Assembly: GCF_011067135.1 (NCBI RefSeq)
Contig: NZ_JAAMOW010000009.1
Span: 1 to 64,000 of the forward strand
DNA from: Solimonas terrae
GTDB lineage: Bacteria; Pseudomonadota; Gammaproteobacteria; Nevskiales; Nevskiaceae
Direction of reading: 5' to 3'
DNA length: 64,000 nucleotides
This document shows, one piece after another, positions 26,473-36,403 of this stretch (its first letter is position 1; each line of letters starts with the position of its first letter). The position numbers were made by a program, and so were the translations under genes. The notes under the pieces are model-generated. The model ran no database searches. It saw only the letters and a list, made by a program, of their open reading frames with translations, and was not told where the DNA came from.

Positions 26473-27747
26473 CTAGAGATCCTCCGCCAGTCGTAGCCCG
26501 GAGAACTGCCAGCGCGCCTCGGGCGGGAAAAAATTGCGATAACTGGCGCGGATGTGGCCGGCCGGCGTCACGCAGGAGCCACCGCGCAGCACCAGCTGCC
26601 CGGACATGAACTTGCCGTTGTATTCGCCGACCGCACCGGCTGCCGGCTTGAAGCGCGGATACGGCGCGAACGGACTGCGCGTCCATTCCCAGACGTCGCC
26701 GAACATCTGTTGCAGGCCGCTGCCCGGCCCGACCGGCTTCGGGCGCAGGCGACCGGAGTCGGCGAAATTGCCGCTGATCGCGATGCCGTCTGCGGCATGT
26801 TCCCACTCGGCCTCGCCCGGCAAACGCTTGCCGGCCCAGCGCGCGTAGGCATCGGCTTCGTAGGCGCTGATGTGCGTGACCGGCGCGGCCGGATCGACCG
26901 CCTGCGCGCCACGCAGGCTCATGCTGCGGTAACCGTCTTCGCCGTGCTGCCAGTACAGCGGCATCGTCCAGGCCTGCGCCTGCACCCTTGCCCAGCCGTC
27001 GGACAGCCACAGCAGCGGATTGCGATACGCACCGTCGTCGATGAAGTCCATCCATTCACGATTCGTGACGAGCCGGTCGGCCAGTGCGAACGGCTCCAGC
27101 AGCACGCGATGCCGCGGGCCTTCGCTGTCGAAGGCAAAGCCGCGCCGGTCGTGGCCGATCTCGACGATGCCGCCGTCGAAGCGCAGGAACTGCGGCGCCG
27201 CGCCCGACGCGGCCTGCGTCGGCAGCGGCTCCGGCGCCTTGTATGCAGGCTGCAGCGGATTCTGCGCGAACAGATGCAGGATGTCGGTGAGCAGCAGTTC
27301 CTGGTGCTGCTGTTCGTGATGACAGCCGAGTTCGATCAACTCCAGCGCGCGCGCCGCACTGCCGGCACGCAGCAGCGCAGCGATGCCGTCGTCGACATGC
27401 GCACGATACGCGCGCACGACGTCAAGCGTCGGCCGCGTCAGCACGCCGCGCTGCGGACGCGGCTGGCGCGCGCCGACGCTGTCGTAATAGGAATTGAAGA
27501 GGTAGTTGTAGCGGACATCGAACACGCGGTAACCGTGCAGATACGGCTGCAACACCATGGTCTCGAAGAACCAGCTGGTGTGGGCCAGATGCCACTTCGC
27601 CGGGCTCGCGTCCGGCATCGACTGCACGGTCGCGTCGGCATCGGACAAGGGCTCGACCAGTTCGAGGCTCTTGCGCCGCACGGCGCGGTATTGCGAATCC
27701 AGCCGGCTCGGTTCGGGCGTGAAACGGGCCTCGGAGGCAGCATCCAT
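26473..27747 (-). CDS. egtB: Ergothioneine sulfoxide synthase EgtB
   Basis: 424 residues. An N-terminal DinB-like domain with iron-binding HLAHTSWFFET and HHEQQHQELLLTDILH, then a formylglycine-generating-enzyme-like domain ending in FMSGQLVLRGGSCVTPAGH and the RASYRNFFPPEARWQFSG block. EgtB joins hercynine to a thiol donor (cysteine or gamma-glutamylcysteine) with oxygen. ATG at 27747 has a strong upstream AGGGGAG. No EgtA, EgtC or EgtE gene is nearby, so a two-gene pathway using a general lyase is likely. Confidence 0.95.
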   Translation of the reverse strand: MDAASEARFTPEPSRLDSQYRAVRRKSLELVEPLSDADATVQSMPDASPAKWHLAHTSWFFETMVLQPYLHGYRVFDVRYNYLFNSYYDSVGARQPRPQRGVLTRPTLDVVRAYRAHVDDGIAALLRAGSAARALELIELGCHHEQQHQELLLTDILHLFAQNPLQPAYKAPEPLPTQAASGAAPQFLRFDGGIVEIGHDRRGFAFDSEGPRHRVLLEPFALADRLVTNREWMDFIDDGAYRNPLLWLSDGWARVQAQAWTMPLYWQHGEDGYRSMSLRGAQAVDPAAPVTHISAYEADAYARWAGKRLPGEAEWEHAADGIAISGNFADSGRLRPKPVGPGSGLQQMFGDVWEWTRSPFAPYPRFKPAAGAVGEYNGKFMSGQLVLRGGSCVTPAGHIRASYRNFFPPEARWQFSGLRLAEDL

Positions 27748-27811
27748 GCAACTCCCCTCTGGTTCCCGTCGCGCGCCGCAGGAGGCGCGACAACGGCGGT
27801 CCATTATTCCG

Positions 27812-27898
27812 TTCCGCCGATGGCGGAATCATGAAGGCGAAGTCTGGTACGGACCACGGCAGGGCAAAATGCCCGCACGTCCGGACTTCATGCCGTGG
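27812..27898. other. Cluster of overlapping inverted repeats upstream of egtB
   Basis: TTCCGCC-GAT-GGCGGAA (27812-27828) is a perfect dyad. Then GAAGTCTGG (27839-27847) can pair with CCGGACTTC (27881-27889), while CCACGGCA (27854-27861) can pair with TGCCGTGG (27891-27898). These two pairings are interleaved and so mutually exclusive or pseudoknotted. GGGCA-AAA-TGCCC (27862-27874) sits inside. This could be an egtB operator region or a structured plus-strand RNA. No gene was recognised in 27748-28560. Confidence 0.5.
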
Positions 27899-28056
27899 CG
27901 CAGCTTGCCAGCATCGCGCAGGCACTGCCCGCTTTCATCGCGGCAGCTCCCGCGTTTTCAAGAGCACGCGCCGCATTCCATGCCAGACGGGCGCCAAGCA
28001 CACCATGATCTGCCCGAGTCGGCGCTGAACGCGTGCGCGCGCCGAATCCTGTCACG

Positions 28057-28086
28057 GGCACAGGTCTTGCCTGTGCCGACGTTTTT
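28057..28086 (+). terminator. Intrinsic terminator on plus strand in a gene-free region
   Basis: GGCACAGG-TCTTG-CCTGTGCC (8-bp perfect stem, 5-nt loop) is followed by GACG and TTTTT at 28082-28086. No plus-strand gene precedes it, so it may end a short RNA arising in the structured region 27812-27898. Confidence 0.6.
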
Positions 28087-28560
28087 CCGGCAGATCGGAC
28101 ATCGAATGTCGGGATGCCGACACCGGACGACGGGCGCGCGTCGCCGCGCCGTACTTGCTGCCGCAGCGTGCCGCGCCATTCGTCTGCCGGCCGATGCCGC
28201 TGGTAGCGTCGCGCACTTTTCCGACATCGCCCTGCCAGGCGTCGATGCGGACGCACATCGTCCGTCGCGCAATTCGCCTCGCACGGTCCCGACGATCGCG
28301 CCATCACACTGACGCCGCGACAGAATTTCCGTGCGGCGGGCGGCGATGGCGACCGCCATCAACGGCAATTCGCGTGGCTTTGCGCGCACCGCGCGAGCGC
28401 TTCGATGCACAGCGCGTAGTACGAATCCCCTACACGCATCGCCCGACACAGGCATGGCCGTGTCGCACGGGACTTGGATCGGTCGGGCAGGCCCCCGGAC
28501 CCCGCCATCCCCACCATGGACGCCAGCACACCGTCGCCGCTACCTCATCCGCTGTCATCG

Positions 28561-29481
28561 ATGCTCCTGCGGATCTGCCGTGCCGCCGTGATCGCCGCAA
28601 TCGGCCTGGCCACGGCGCCGGCGGTGCTGGCATCAAGCACCGCGGACGAGGATGCGAACCTGATACCGGCGAACGCCACGCGCGGCGGCGCCTTCACCAG
28701 CAGCTACCGCACCGCCGACGAGGCCGACGGCCTGTATCGCGTGAGCACGCGCTTCCGCACGTTCTCGGGCGAAACCCTGTCGATCGGCTTCGAGCTGCCG
28801 GACACCGCCGGTCGCGCGTCGCTGCGCGAGTTCGGCGTCTCCGATCAGGAACTCAAGACCCTGCTCGATGCCTGCATGGCGAGACAGCACTGCGAGCAGG
28901 ACGAGTTCGACCAGGAGACGGCGCGCTATTACCGGGAACACGCGCTGCGCATGCGCATCGTGCCCGGACAGAAGACGCATCTGTACGTCGACATCGCGCA
29001 GGTCGTGCAGCGCAATCGCGCGCGCGTGCAACCCGTCGCCGCAGCGCTGCGGCGCGTCGCCGCCGAACACGGCCACGACACGCGATGGACCATCAATGCG
29101 GCGATCGCGCTGGTGCAGACCGGCCTGCTCTACCGCAAGCCTTCGCAGAGCGAGGACGGCCGCCAGATCCTCGGTTTCTACCCGCCGCCGCGCGCGCTGG
29201 AACGCGGCTACGGCGACTGCGACACCAAGGCGGCGCTGCTCGCGGCGATCCTGCAGAACCTGACCGATACGCCGATCATCGGCGTCCACGTGCCGCAGCA
29301 CTATCTGCTCGGCATCGCGATACCGCCGGCTGCCGATCAGGCAACGCTGCGCTACGACGGCAAGCCCTTCGTGCTGGTCGAAGCCTCGGGCCCGGGCGAG
29401 CGGCCACCCGGCGACATCGGCAGCACGACGCAGCTCGCGCTCGACAGCATGAACGGCGTGCGCATCGATCCGATGTTCTGA
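28561..29481 (+). CDS. Exported transglutaminase-like protein
   Basis: 306 residues from ATG 28561 (28516 is an alternative). A signal peptide (AAVIAAIGLATAPAVLAS) leads into a protein with the transglutaminase-like active-site motif GYGDCDTKAALLAAIL and a following VPQHYLLGIAI segment that supplies the catalytic His. Such bacterial proteins are usually periplasmic cysteine proteases or peptide-modifying enzymes of unknown substrate. No neighbour suggests a partner. Confidence 0.75.
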   Translation: MLLRICRAAVIAAIGLATAPAVLASSTADEDANLIPANATRGGAFTSSYRTADEADGLYRVSTRFRTFSGETLSIGFELPDTAGRASLREFGVSDQELKTLLDACMARQHCEQDEFDQETARYYREHALRMRIVPGQKTHLYVDIAQVVQRNRARVQPVAAALRRVAAEHGHDTRWTINAAIALVQTGLLYRKPSQSEDGRQILGFYPPPRALERGYGDCDTKAALLAAILQNLTDTPIIGVHVPQHYLLGIAIPPAADQATLRYDGKPFVLVEASGPGERPPGDIGSTTQLALDSMNGVRIDPMF

Positions 29482-29559
29482 ACGCGGCAAACTTGACGCC
29501 GGTCAATGCGCGCCGGCCGGCGATGCGGTCTGCTGGGCAGGCTTACGAGGTACACCGCC

Positions 29560-31302
29560 ATGCTCAGCTCATCCGTACGACCGGCCACTCCGGGCACTCC
29601 GTTCGCTGCGGCGGCGCACCCGACCGAAGACTATTTCCGCAGTCTGGTCGAGTGTTCGCCGGACGTCGTCATCGTGCTCGACGAAGACGGCGTGGTCCGC
29701 TACGTCAGCCCGTCGGTCGATCTGATGGGCTTCACCGAGCAGCAACTCCGCGGCCATCACGTCGGCGATTTCCTGCACGATGACGAGCGCGCGGAGGCGC
29801 TCTCGCGCCTGCGTTTCCTCGCCGAGCATCCCGGCTCGTCGACGCGCTCGGAACGCCGCGTGCGTCGCGGCGACGGCGCCTGGCGCGTCGTCGACGCAGT
29901 CTCGACCAGCCTCGTCGACCATCCGCAGGTACGCGGCATCGTCATGCAGCTGCGCGACATCAGCGCCCGCACGGCGGCGCAAACCGCGCTGCGCGCGAGT
30001 CGCGAGCGCCTGAAGGAAATCACCGAGATCATCGCCGAGGTATTCTGGGTCAGCGACCCCGACAGCACGCGCATGCTCTATATCAGTCCCGGCTACGAGC
30101 GGATCTGGGGGCGCAGCTGCGAAAGCCTGTACGCCGATCCGCGGTCGTTCGCCGACGCCATCCACCCGGACGATCGCGCGCGTGTAGCGGACGCACTGGC
30201 GGCCAAGGCGCGCGGCGAAGCGATGGCGGTCGAGTACCGCATCGCGCAGCCGGACGGCGCGCTGCGCTGGATCTGGGATCGCGGCTATCCGGTCCGCGAC
30301 CCGGCCAACGGCGCGGTGAGTCACGTCGTCGGTGTGGCAATGGACATCACCGAACGCCGGCAGACGCAGGACGAGCTGAAGCTGTTCCGCGAGCTGATCG
30401 ACCGCTCCAGCGACGCGATCGAGGTCCTCGACATCGACAATCTGCGCTTTCTCGATCTCAACCAGACCGCCTGCGATGTGCTCGGCTACAGCCGCGCGGA
30501 GCTGCTGACGATGACCGCATTCGACATCGATCCGCTGCTGCAGGACGGCGTTCCGAAGGAGCGCATGGAACAGCTGCGCGGCGTCGGACAGGCCTGCTTC
30601 GAAACACGCCACCGGCGCAAGGACGGCACGACGTTTCCGGTCGAAGTGAACATCAAGCGCGTCGACCTCGGTCGCTCGTATCTGGTGTCTTCGGCGCGCG
30701 ACATCAGCGACCGGCGCCAGCTGGAAAGCGCGATGGAAGCGACCATCCGCGCCTTGTCGAACGCGCTCGAAGCCCGCGACCCCTACACCGCCGGCCATCA
30801 GCAGCGCGTCGCCCAGCTGGCGCGAGCAATCGCGGTCGAACTCGGCTGCAGCGACGACAGCATGCGAGGGCTTAGCCTGGCGGCGACCGTGCACGACATC
30901 GGCAAGATCGCCGTACCGGCCGAAATCCTCGCGCGGCCCGGCCGCCTCACCAAGCCCGAGTTCGATCTCATCAAATGCCACGCACAGACCGGCTACGAGA
31001 TCCTCAAGGATGTCGCCTTTCCGTGGCCGATCGCCGAGATCGTCCATCAGCATCACGAGCGCTACGACGGCAGCGGCTATCCCGGCGGACTGAAGGGCGA
31101 ACAGATCCTGCGCGAAGCGCGCATCCTGGTGGTCGCCGACGTGATCGAGGCGATGTCCGCGCACCGCCCCTATCGTGCGGCGCTCGGGCTCGAAGCGGCG
31201 CTGCAGGAGATCGAACGCGGTCGCGGCAGCGCCTTCGATCCCGAGGTCGTCGACGCCGCCGTGCGGCTGTTCCGCGACCGCGCCTACATGCTGCCGCGCT
31301 GA
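29560..31302 (+). CDS. PAS-PAS-PAS-HD-GYP cyclic di-GMP phosphodiesterase
   Basis: 580 residues. Three PAS sensor domains (starting near YFRSLVECSPDVVIVLDEDG, then LKEITEIIAEVFWVSD and LFRELIDRSSDAIEVLDID) precede an HD-GYP domain with VHDIGKIAVPAEIL and HQHHERYDGSGYPGGLKGE, so the metal and GYP motifs are intact. It should hydrolyse c-di-GMP in response to a cytoplasmic signal. No membrane segment is evident. The start at 29560 is chosen over the upstream M at 29506. Confidence 0.93.
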   Translation: MLSSSVRPATPGTPFAAAAHPTEDYFRSLVECSPDVVIVLDEDGVVRYVSPSVDLMGFTEQQLRGHHVGDFLHDDERAEALSRLRFLAEHPGSSTRSERRVRRGDGAWRVVDAVSTSLVDHPQVRGIVMQLRDISARTAAQTALRASRERLKEITEIIAEVFWVSDPDSTRMLYISPGYERIWGRSCESLYADPRSFADAIHPDDRARVADALAAKARGEAMAVEYRIAQPDGALRWIWDRGYPVRDPANGAVSHVVGVAMDITERRQTQDELKLFRELIDRSSDAIEVLDIDNLRFLDLNQTACDVLGYSRAELLTMTAFDIDPLLQDGVPKERMEQLRGVGQACFETRHRRKDGTTFPVEVNIKRVDLGRSYLVSSARDISDRRQLESAMEATIRALSNALEARDPYTAGHQQRVAQLARAIAVELGCSDDSMRGLSLAATVHDIGKIAVPAEILARPGRLTKPEFDLIKCHAQTGYEILKDVAFPWPIAEIVHQHHERYDGSGYPGGLKGEQILREARILVVADVIEAMSAHRPYRAALGLEAALQEIERGRGSAFDPEVVDAAVRLFRDRAYMLPR

Positions 31303-31475
31303 TTCGTCCGGCTCGGCCGGCAATGTCCGGCAGGCCAGGCGCGCGACCGGCGATGGCGGCGGCGCTGTTGTCGCCGATCGTGGCAACGACGGGGCGGCGC
31401 CGACACGATCGTCGGCATGAGCCGTCGGGCAGCCGCCTTCGTTGCCGCGCCGCGCCGGCATCTTGCACCACTCGT

Positions 31476-32942
31476 CTACAGGCGCGCCGGCGCGATCTCG
31501 CGCGGCAGCCGCAAACACGCCTCGAAGCCCTGTGCCGCGTCGCGGCGATTGCGGAAGTCGACGCTGCCGTCACAGGCCGCGATGCAGCGGCGCACGATCG
31601 CCAGACCGAGCCCGAAGCCGCCGCTGTCGCGGCTGCGCGAACCCTCCGGCCGAAAGAACGGCTCGCCGAGCCGCGCCAGCGCCGCCTCCGGCACGCCGGG
31701 TCCGCGATCGAGCACGGCGATCTCGATCTGTTCGCCATCGAGCATGGCGCGCAGTTCGATCGGCCCCGCATCGCCGCCGTAACGCAGCGCGTTGCGCACG
31801 AGATTCGACAGCGCACGCTGCAGGAAGGCGCGATGACTGCAGAGCTCGATGTCGGCGTCGAGCACGATGCGCACACGGCCGCCACCGTCGTCACGCTGCG
31901 CGACCGCATCGAGCAGCGGTCGCAACAGGAAGCGCGTCGGCAGCGCGCGCTGCGCAAATTCGGCGTCGGCACGCGAGAACAGCAGCAGCTCGCGCAGGAG
32001 CTCGGACATTTCCGCGGCATCGTCATGCAGATCCTGCAACTGCGCACGCTCGGCCTCGCCGGCTCCGGCGCCGGCATCGAGAATGCCGAGACCGATCTGC
32101 AGTCGCGACAGCGGCGCCGTGACTTCGTGCGCGATGTCCGCCATGAAGCGACGTTGTGCGTCCGCCTGCTGCTGAAGCCGCGCGGCCATGCGATTGACCG
32201 CTTCGGAAAGCTGGCCGAGTTCATCACGCGAGGTGACCGCGACGCGCGCGTCGAAACGGCCCTCGGCGATGCGCGCGGTCGCCGCCGTGATGCGTGCGAC
32301 CGTCCGCGTCAGCGCCGCGAGCAGCGGCAACCACCAGAGCACCGACAGCAAGGCGCCGAGCAGCGGCAGCAGCAGCCAGTGCTGCAGGCCGAGAAAGACA
32401 ATCAGCGCCTGCAGGCTGGCCGCCGTGATGATCAGATCGGCCGGCGCGCGCGCGTTGCCGGCGCCGAGCAGCGTCGGCACGCGCAGCTGGTAGTCCGATC
32501 CGGTATGGCGCAGTTCGATGCGATGCGCGGGATTCTGATCGTCGGGCGGCGGCGGCCCGTCGAAGCGCGCGTCATCCGGCCGACCCTGCGGCGCCGGCCC
32601 GCCGTCCGGCGGCGGCGGTCGATCGCCGGCGCCGGGGGGCGGGCCGGGCGGCGGCCCGTGTTCGGGCCCGCCACGCGCCCGGCAGCATTCGAAGCGCACG
32701 CCATAGCGTTGCCCGTAAGCGTCGAGCAGCGCCGGCCACTGTGCCTGCGGCTGCGTCGACAGTTCGCGGCCGAGGCCCTGGCCGATCGTGAACAGGCGCT
32801 CGCGCACCGGCACCGACAGCAGGCTCTGCCAGCCGAAACCGGACTGCCCGGAGGTGAACGCGAACAAAACGAACAGCAGCACGAGATTGAGCAGCAGCCA
32901 CAGCAGCAGCTTGATCGACAGCGGCAGGCCGGGTCGCGTCAT
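31476..32942 (-). CDS. CpxA-like sensor histidine kinase with proline-rich periplasmic domain
   Basis: 488 residues. TM1 (LLLWLLLNLVLLFVLFAF), a periplasmic region with vicinal cysteines (FECCRARGG) and a run of PPP/PPPP segments (PPPGPPPGAGDRPPPPDGG), TM2 (ALIVFLGLQHWLLLPLLGAL), HAMP, then a histidine box DIAHEVTAPLSRLQ and ATPase motifs NLVRNAL, DRGPGVP and GGFGLGLAI. Envelope stress or metal sensing is plausible by analogy to CpxA. The ATG overlaps the response-regulator stop (ATGA). Confidence 0.92.
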   Translation of the reverse strand: MTRPGLPLSIKLLLWLLLNLVLLFVLFAFTSGQSGFGWQSLLSVPVRERLFTIGQGLGRELSTQPQAQWPALLDAYGQRYGVRFECCRARGGPEHGPPPGPPPGAGDRPPPPDGGPAPQGRPDDARFDGPPPPDDQNPAHRIELRHTGSDYQLRVPTLLGAGNARAPADLIITAASLQALIVFLGLQHWLLLPLLGALLSVLWWLPLLAALTRTVARITAATARIAEGRFDARVAVTSRDELGQLSEAVNRMAARLQQQADAQRRFMADIAHEVTAPLSRLQIGLGILDAGAGAGEAERAQLQDLHDDAAEMSELLRELLLFSRADAEFAQRALPTRFLLRPLLDAVAQRDDGGGRVRIVLDADIELCSHRAFLQRALSNLVRNALRYGGDAGPIELRAMLDGEQIEIAVLDRGPGVPEAALARLGEPFFRPEGSRSRDSGGFGLGLAIVRRCIAACDGSVDFRNRRDAAQGFEACLRLPREIAPARL

Positions 32943-33637
32943 GTTGCGGCCGGCTCGCCGAGCAGATAGCCGGCCGCCCGCACGGTGCGGATCAGCTGCG
33001 CATCGCGCGCGGTGTCGCCGAGCTTGCGGCGCAACGCCGCAATATGGACATCGATGGAGCGGTCATGGCCGGTGAATTCACGGTCACGGACCTCTTCGAG
33101 CAACTGATCGCGGCTGCGCACCTGACCGGCGTGCCGCGCCAGCGCGGCCAGCAGATCGAATTCGACCGGCGTCAGCGCGACAAGCTCGCGATCGAGCCGC
33201 ACCTCGCGCGCGGCAACATCGATCTGCAGCGGCCCGACGCTGATGTTCGGCACGCCTTTGGGCGCGTGCGCACTGCGGCGCAGGATCGCGCGCACGCGTG
33301 ACAGCAACTCGCGCGCCGACACGGTCTTCGGCAGGTAGTCGTCGGCACCCAGATCAAGGCCGACGATGCGATCTTCCTCGGCGCCGCGACCGGTCAGCAT
33401 CAGCACCGGCACCTCGGACTGCACGCGCAGGTGCTTGAGCACCGAATAGCCGTCGACGGTCGGCAACATCAGGTCGAGCACGATCAGATCCCAGGCTTCG
33501 GCGCCCGCGCGACGGATGCCTTCAGCGCCGTCGTGCACGGCCTGCACCTCGAAACCCTGCGGTCGCAGATAGTCCGCGAGCAGACGGGTCAGCTTGCGGT
33601 CGTCGTCGATCAGCAGCAGGCGGGGCGTAGCGCTCAT
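32939..33637 (-). CDS. OmpR-family response regulator (CpxR-like)
   Basis: 232 residues. The receiver domain has acidic DDD at 11-13, phosphoacceptor Asp55 (VLDLMLP), Thr82 and Lys104 (YLPK). The C-terminal winged helix holds SIDVHIAALRRKLGD and the RTVRAAGYLL wing. It acts with the kinase encoded next to it. Promoter targets unknown. The kinase lies downstream and starts within the regulator's stop codon. Confidence 0.95.
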   Translation of the reverse strand: MSATPRLLLIDDDRKLTRLLADYLRPQGFEVQAVHDGAEGIRRAGAEAWDLIVLDLMLPTVDGYSVLKHLRVQSEVPVLMLTGRGAEEDRIVGLDLGADDYLPKTVSARELLSRVRAILRRSAHAPKGVPNISVGPLQIDVAAREVRLDRELVALTPVEFDLLAALARHAGQVRSRDQLLEEVRDREFTGHDRSIDVHIAALRRKLGDTARDAQLIRTVRAAGYLLGEPAAT

Positions 33638-33736
33638 GTCAATCCAGGCGGCGGTCCGGCTACGGTAGCGCAGATCGCGACGGCGGCAGCGCAGGCTTTA
33701 CCGGGTCTTTACATGGCGCGCCGGCCTCATCGTCGC

Positions 33737-35104
33737 TCAGGCCGGAGCCAGCCGCGGCGTGCGCATCGTCACGAACTCCTCGGCGGTGCTGGGATGAATG
33801 CCGAGGGTGTCGTCGAAAACCTGCTTGGTCGCACCGGCCCTCAGGGCGATCGCGATGCCCTGGATGATCTCGCCGGCGTCCGGACCGACCATGTGCGCGC
33901 CGAGCACGCGGCCGCTGTCGGCGTCGACGACCAGCTTCATGTAGGTCCGCTCCTGCGAATCGGTCAGCGTCAGTTTCAGCGACTTGAAGCGGCTCTCGAA
34001 GATTTGCAGCGCATGGCCGCGCTCGCGCGCCTGCGCTTCGCTCAGGCCGACCGTGCCGATATTCGGCAGGCTGAACACGGCGGTCGGGATCAGCTCGTAG
34101 TCGAGCCTGCGGTATGCGTCCGGGCGAAACAGCTGACGCGCGACGGCCGTGCCTTCGGCAAGTGCGACTGGCGTCAGCTGCACGCGGCCGACGACGTCGC
34201 CGACCGCGAGGATCGACGGCTCGGCGGTGCGAAAATCGTCGTCGACCTCGATGAAGCCGCGATCCTTGCGACGCGCACGCGTGCTGGCAAGGCCGAGGCC
34301 GTCACCGGCCGGCGGCCGGCGGCCGGTCGCGAACATCACGCAATCGGTCTCCAGCGCGCGTCCGTCGCACAGATGCGCGACCAGCACGCCGTCGGCGCGC
34401 CGCTCGATGCGTGCGATGTCGGCCTGGAACTGCAGGTCGATGCCGCGCAGGCACAGCTGCGCACGCAGATGCTCGCGGATGCCGTCGTCGAAACCGCGCA
34501 GGAACCGTTCACCGCGATACAGCTGCGTGACCTGCACACCGAGGCCATGAAAGATCGACGCGAACTCGACGGCGATGTAGCCGCCGCCGGAAACGATGAC
34601 GCGGCGCGGCAGTCGCGGCAGGTGGAAGGCGTCATCGGACGTGATCGCATGTTCGGCGCCGGGAATGTCGGGCACGTCCGGCGCGCAGCCGGTCGCGATC
34701 AGGATGTGCGCGGCGCGGATGCGTTCGCCGCCGATCTCCGCGGTATGCCCGTCGAGCAGGCGCGCGTGGCCGCGGATCAGGCGCGCGCCGGCGTCGGCGA
34801 GCAACCGACCGTAAACGGCGTTGATGCGCGCGATCTCGCGGTTCTTGTTGTCGCGCAGCGTCGGCCAGTCGAAGGCCGGTGCCGCGCCGTGCCAGCCGTA
34901 GCTCGACGCGTGCGCGAAGTCGTCGGCGTACGAGGCGCCGTAGACGAACAGCTTTTTCGGCACGCAACCGAGATTGACGCAGGTGCCGCCCAGTTCGCGA
35001 CTTTCGGCAATCGCCACGCGCGCGCCGAAGCCGGCCGCGACACGCGCCGCACGCACGCCGCCGGAGCCGGCGCCGATGACCAGCAGATCGACATCGATGG
35101 ACAT
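33737..35104 (-). CDS. gor: Glutathione-disulfide reductase
   Basis: 455 residues. FAD site [13 protein letters not shown], redox pair [13 protein letters not shown] (Cys42, Cys47), NAD(P) motif [16 protein letters not shown]-binding [15 protein letters not shown] and the C-terminal [11 protein letters not shown] with the catalytic His-Glu. It keeps glutathione reduced with NADPH in the cytoplasm. The assignment over mycothione/trypanothione reductase is supported by SGGVRAAR and the HPSTAEE ending. The nearby ergothioneine genes suggest thiol-based redox defence in this strain. Confidence 0.93.
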   Translation of the reverse strand: MSIDVDLLVIGAGSGGVRAARVAAGFGARVAIAESRELGGTCVNLGCVPKKLFVYGASYADDFAHASSYGWHGAAPAFDWPTLRDNKNREIARINAVYGRLLADAGARLIRGHARLLDGHTAEIGGERIRAAHILIATGCAPDVPDIPGAEHAITSDDAFHLPRLPRRVIVSGGGYIAVEFASIFHGLGVQVTQLYRGERFLRGFDDGIREHLRAQLCLRGIDLQFQADIARIERRADGVLVAHLCDGRALETDCVMFATGRRPPAGDGLGLASTRARRKDRGFIEVDDDFRTAEPSILAVGDVVGRVQLTPVALAEGTAVARQLFRPDAYRRLDYELIPTAVFSLPNIGTVGLSEAQARERGHALQIFESRFKSLKLTLTDSQERTYMKLVVDADSGRVLGAHMVGPDAGEIIQGIAIALRAGATKQVFDDTLGIHPSTAEEFVTMRTPRLAPA

Positions 35105-35217
35105 GGCGTGCTCCCGCTTCGGCGACAGGGCGAACAGCATGCACGCAAATGGTCGGGCTTCGCGATGCCGCGGCGTCCGCCGCTCATGCTCGCGTCCGGC
35201 AGACGGGAGCGGCGCGC

Positions 35218-36249
35218 CTAGGCGGGATCGCTGGCGCCGCTGCGGCGGCGGTAGTCGCCGGGACTGACGCCGGTCCACTGCCGGAACGCGCGATGGAAGG
35301 CGCTCGCCTCGGCAAAGCCGAGCAGCTGCGCGATCTCGAGCACGGTCTGCCGCGAGCGCGTCAGATGACGGATCGCCAGATCGCGGCGCAGCGCGTCCTT
35401 GATCGCGCGGATCGACTGGCCTTCGTCGTCGAGACGACGACGCAGCGTCGACGCGCTGATGCGGAAGTCGACCGCCAGTTCATCGAAGCCGGGCCAGGCG
35501 TCGGGTGGCGTGCCGCGCAGACGCCGGCGGATGCGCGCGGCGAGGCTTTTAGGGTTCTGGTACTTGACGATGAAGTTGCGCGGCGCGCGCTGCAGGAATT
35601 CGCGGGCGCTGCGTTCGCTCTGCACGACCGGCGCTTCCAGATCGAGCGCGTTGAACGTGAACACGGTCTGCGCGGCATCGAAGCCGACGTCGCCGGCATA
35701 GACGGCGATGTACTCGCGCCACCACGGTGGCTGTGGATACGCAAACCGCGCGGTGCGGATGGCGATGCGCCGGCCGATCAGCCAGCACAGCAGCCCGTGC
35801 AGCATGACGAACAGCGTCTCGTGCGCGAAGCGTCGGCGCTGCTCGTCGGTCACCCGCAGCACCATGAAGCGCAGGCTGGCGACATCGTCGCCCGCGTCGA
35901 ACTCGACGCGCGTGTCGTCGAGCAGCAGATTGAGGAAGCGGGTCCCGCGCAGCAGCGCTTCGCGCAGGCTGCGCGTGTGCAGGGTCAGATGACAGAGCGT
36001 CGCGAAACTGCCGACCTTGAGACGGCGTGTATCGAGACCGAAGAACTCGTCATCGAGGGCCGCGGCGATGTCGAGCCACAAGGTGCCGAAAGCATCGGCG
36101 GAGACGCGCGCCTCGTCGCGGGCCAGCAGCGACGGGTCGATGCCGGCGCGGCGCAGGAAGTCGTCGGGCGCCAGGCCGCGCTCGACGACGCCGCTCAAGG
36201 CCTCGCGCACGAAGGCGATCGCGACACTGCCCTTTTCGATGCTGATCAT
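35218..36249 (-). CDS. AraC-family transcriptional regulator
   Basis: 343 residues. An N-terminal Arabinose_bd-like ligand domain ([14 protein letters not shown] through LLGRRIAIR-like helices) and a C-terminal AraC HTH pair ([18 protein letters not shown] and [20 protein letters not shown]) ending in [11 protein letters not shown]. It is divergent from icmF with a 154-bp gap, so it is a good candidate regulator of isobutyryl-CoA mutase. Ligand unknown. Confidence 0.92.
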   Translation of the reverse strand: MISIEKGSVAIAFVREALSGVVERGLAPDDFLRRAGIDPSLLARDEARVSADAFGTLWLDIAAALDDEFFGLDTRRLKVGSFATLCHLTLHTRSLREALLRGTRFLNLLLDDTRVEFDAGDDVASLRFMVLRVTDEQRRRFAHETLFVMLHGLLCWLIGRRIAIRTARFAYPQPPWWREYIAVYAGDVGFDAAQTVFTFNALDLEAPVVQSERSAREFLQRAPRNFIVKYQNPKSLAARIRRRLRGTPPDAWPGFDELAVDFRISASTLRRRLDDEGQSIRAIKDALRRDLAIRHLTRSRQTVLEIAQLLGFAEASAFHRAFRQWTGVSPGDYRRRSGASDPA

Positions 36250-36403
36250 GGCCGCTGACGGCGCGATCCGGTTCCGGTCGGGCGGTCAGTATGGCAAATT
36301 CGGTCATCGTTCACGGCGTTTTTCGACATGCCTTACGCAGGGCGGCGGTCGTAAAATCGGCGGTCTTCCCGCGGAGCCGGCTCCGCGCCAACCGGTACCT
36401 GTC

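Noticed and set aside
27958-28455. Minus frame with RCPICRKNVGTGKTC, possible zinc ribbon
   Set aside because: The rest of the frame is Arg/Ser shadow-like, it overlaps a plus-strand terminator, and no complete domain is visible.
36250-36403. Sigma-70 promoter for icmF (TAAAAT near 36352)
   Set aside because: A -10-like box is present but no -35 at acceptable spacing was found.
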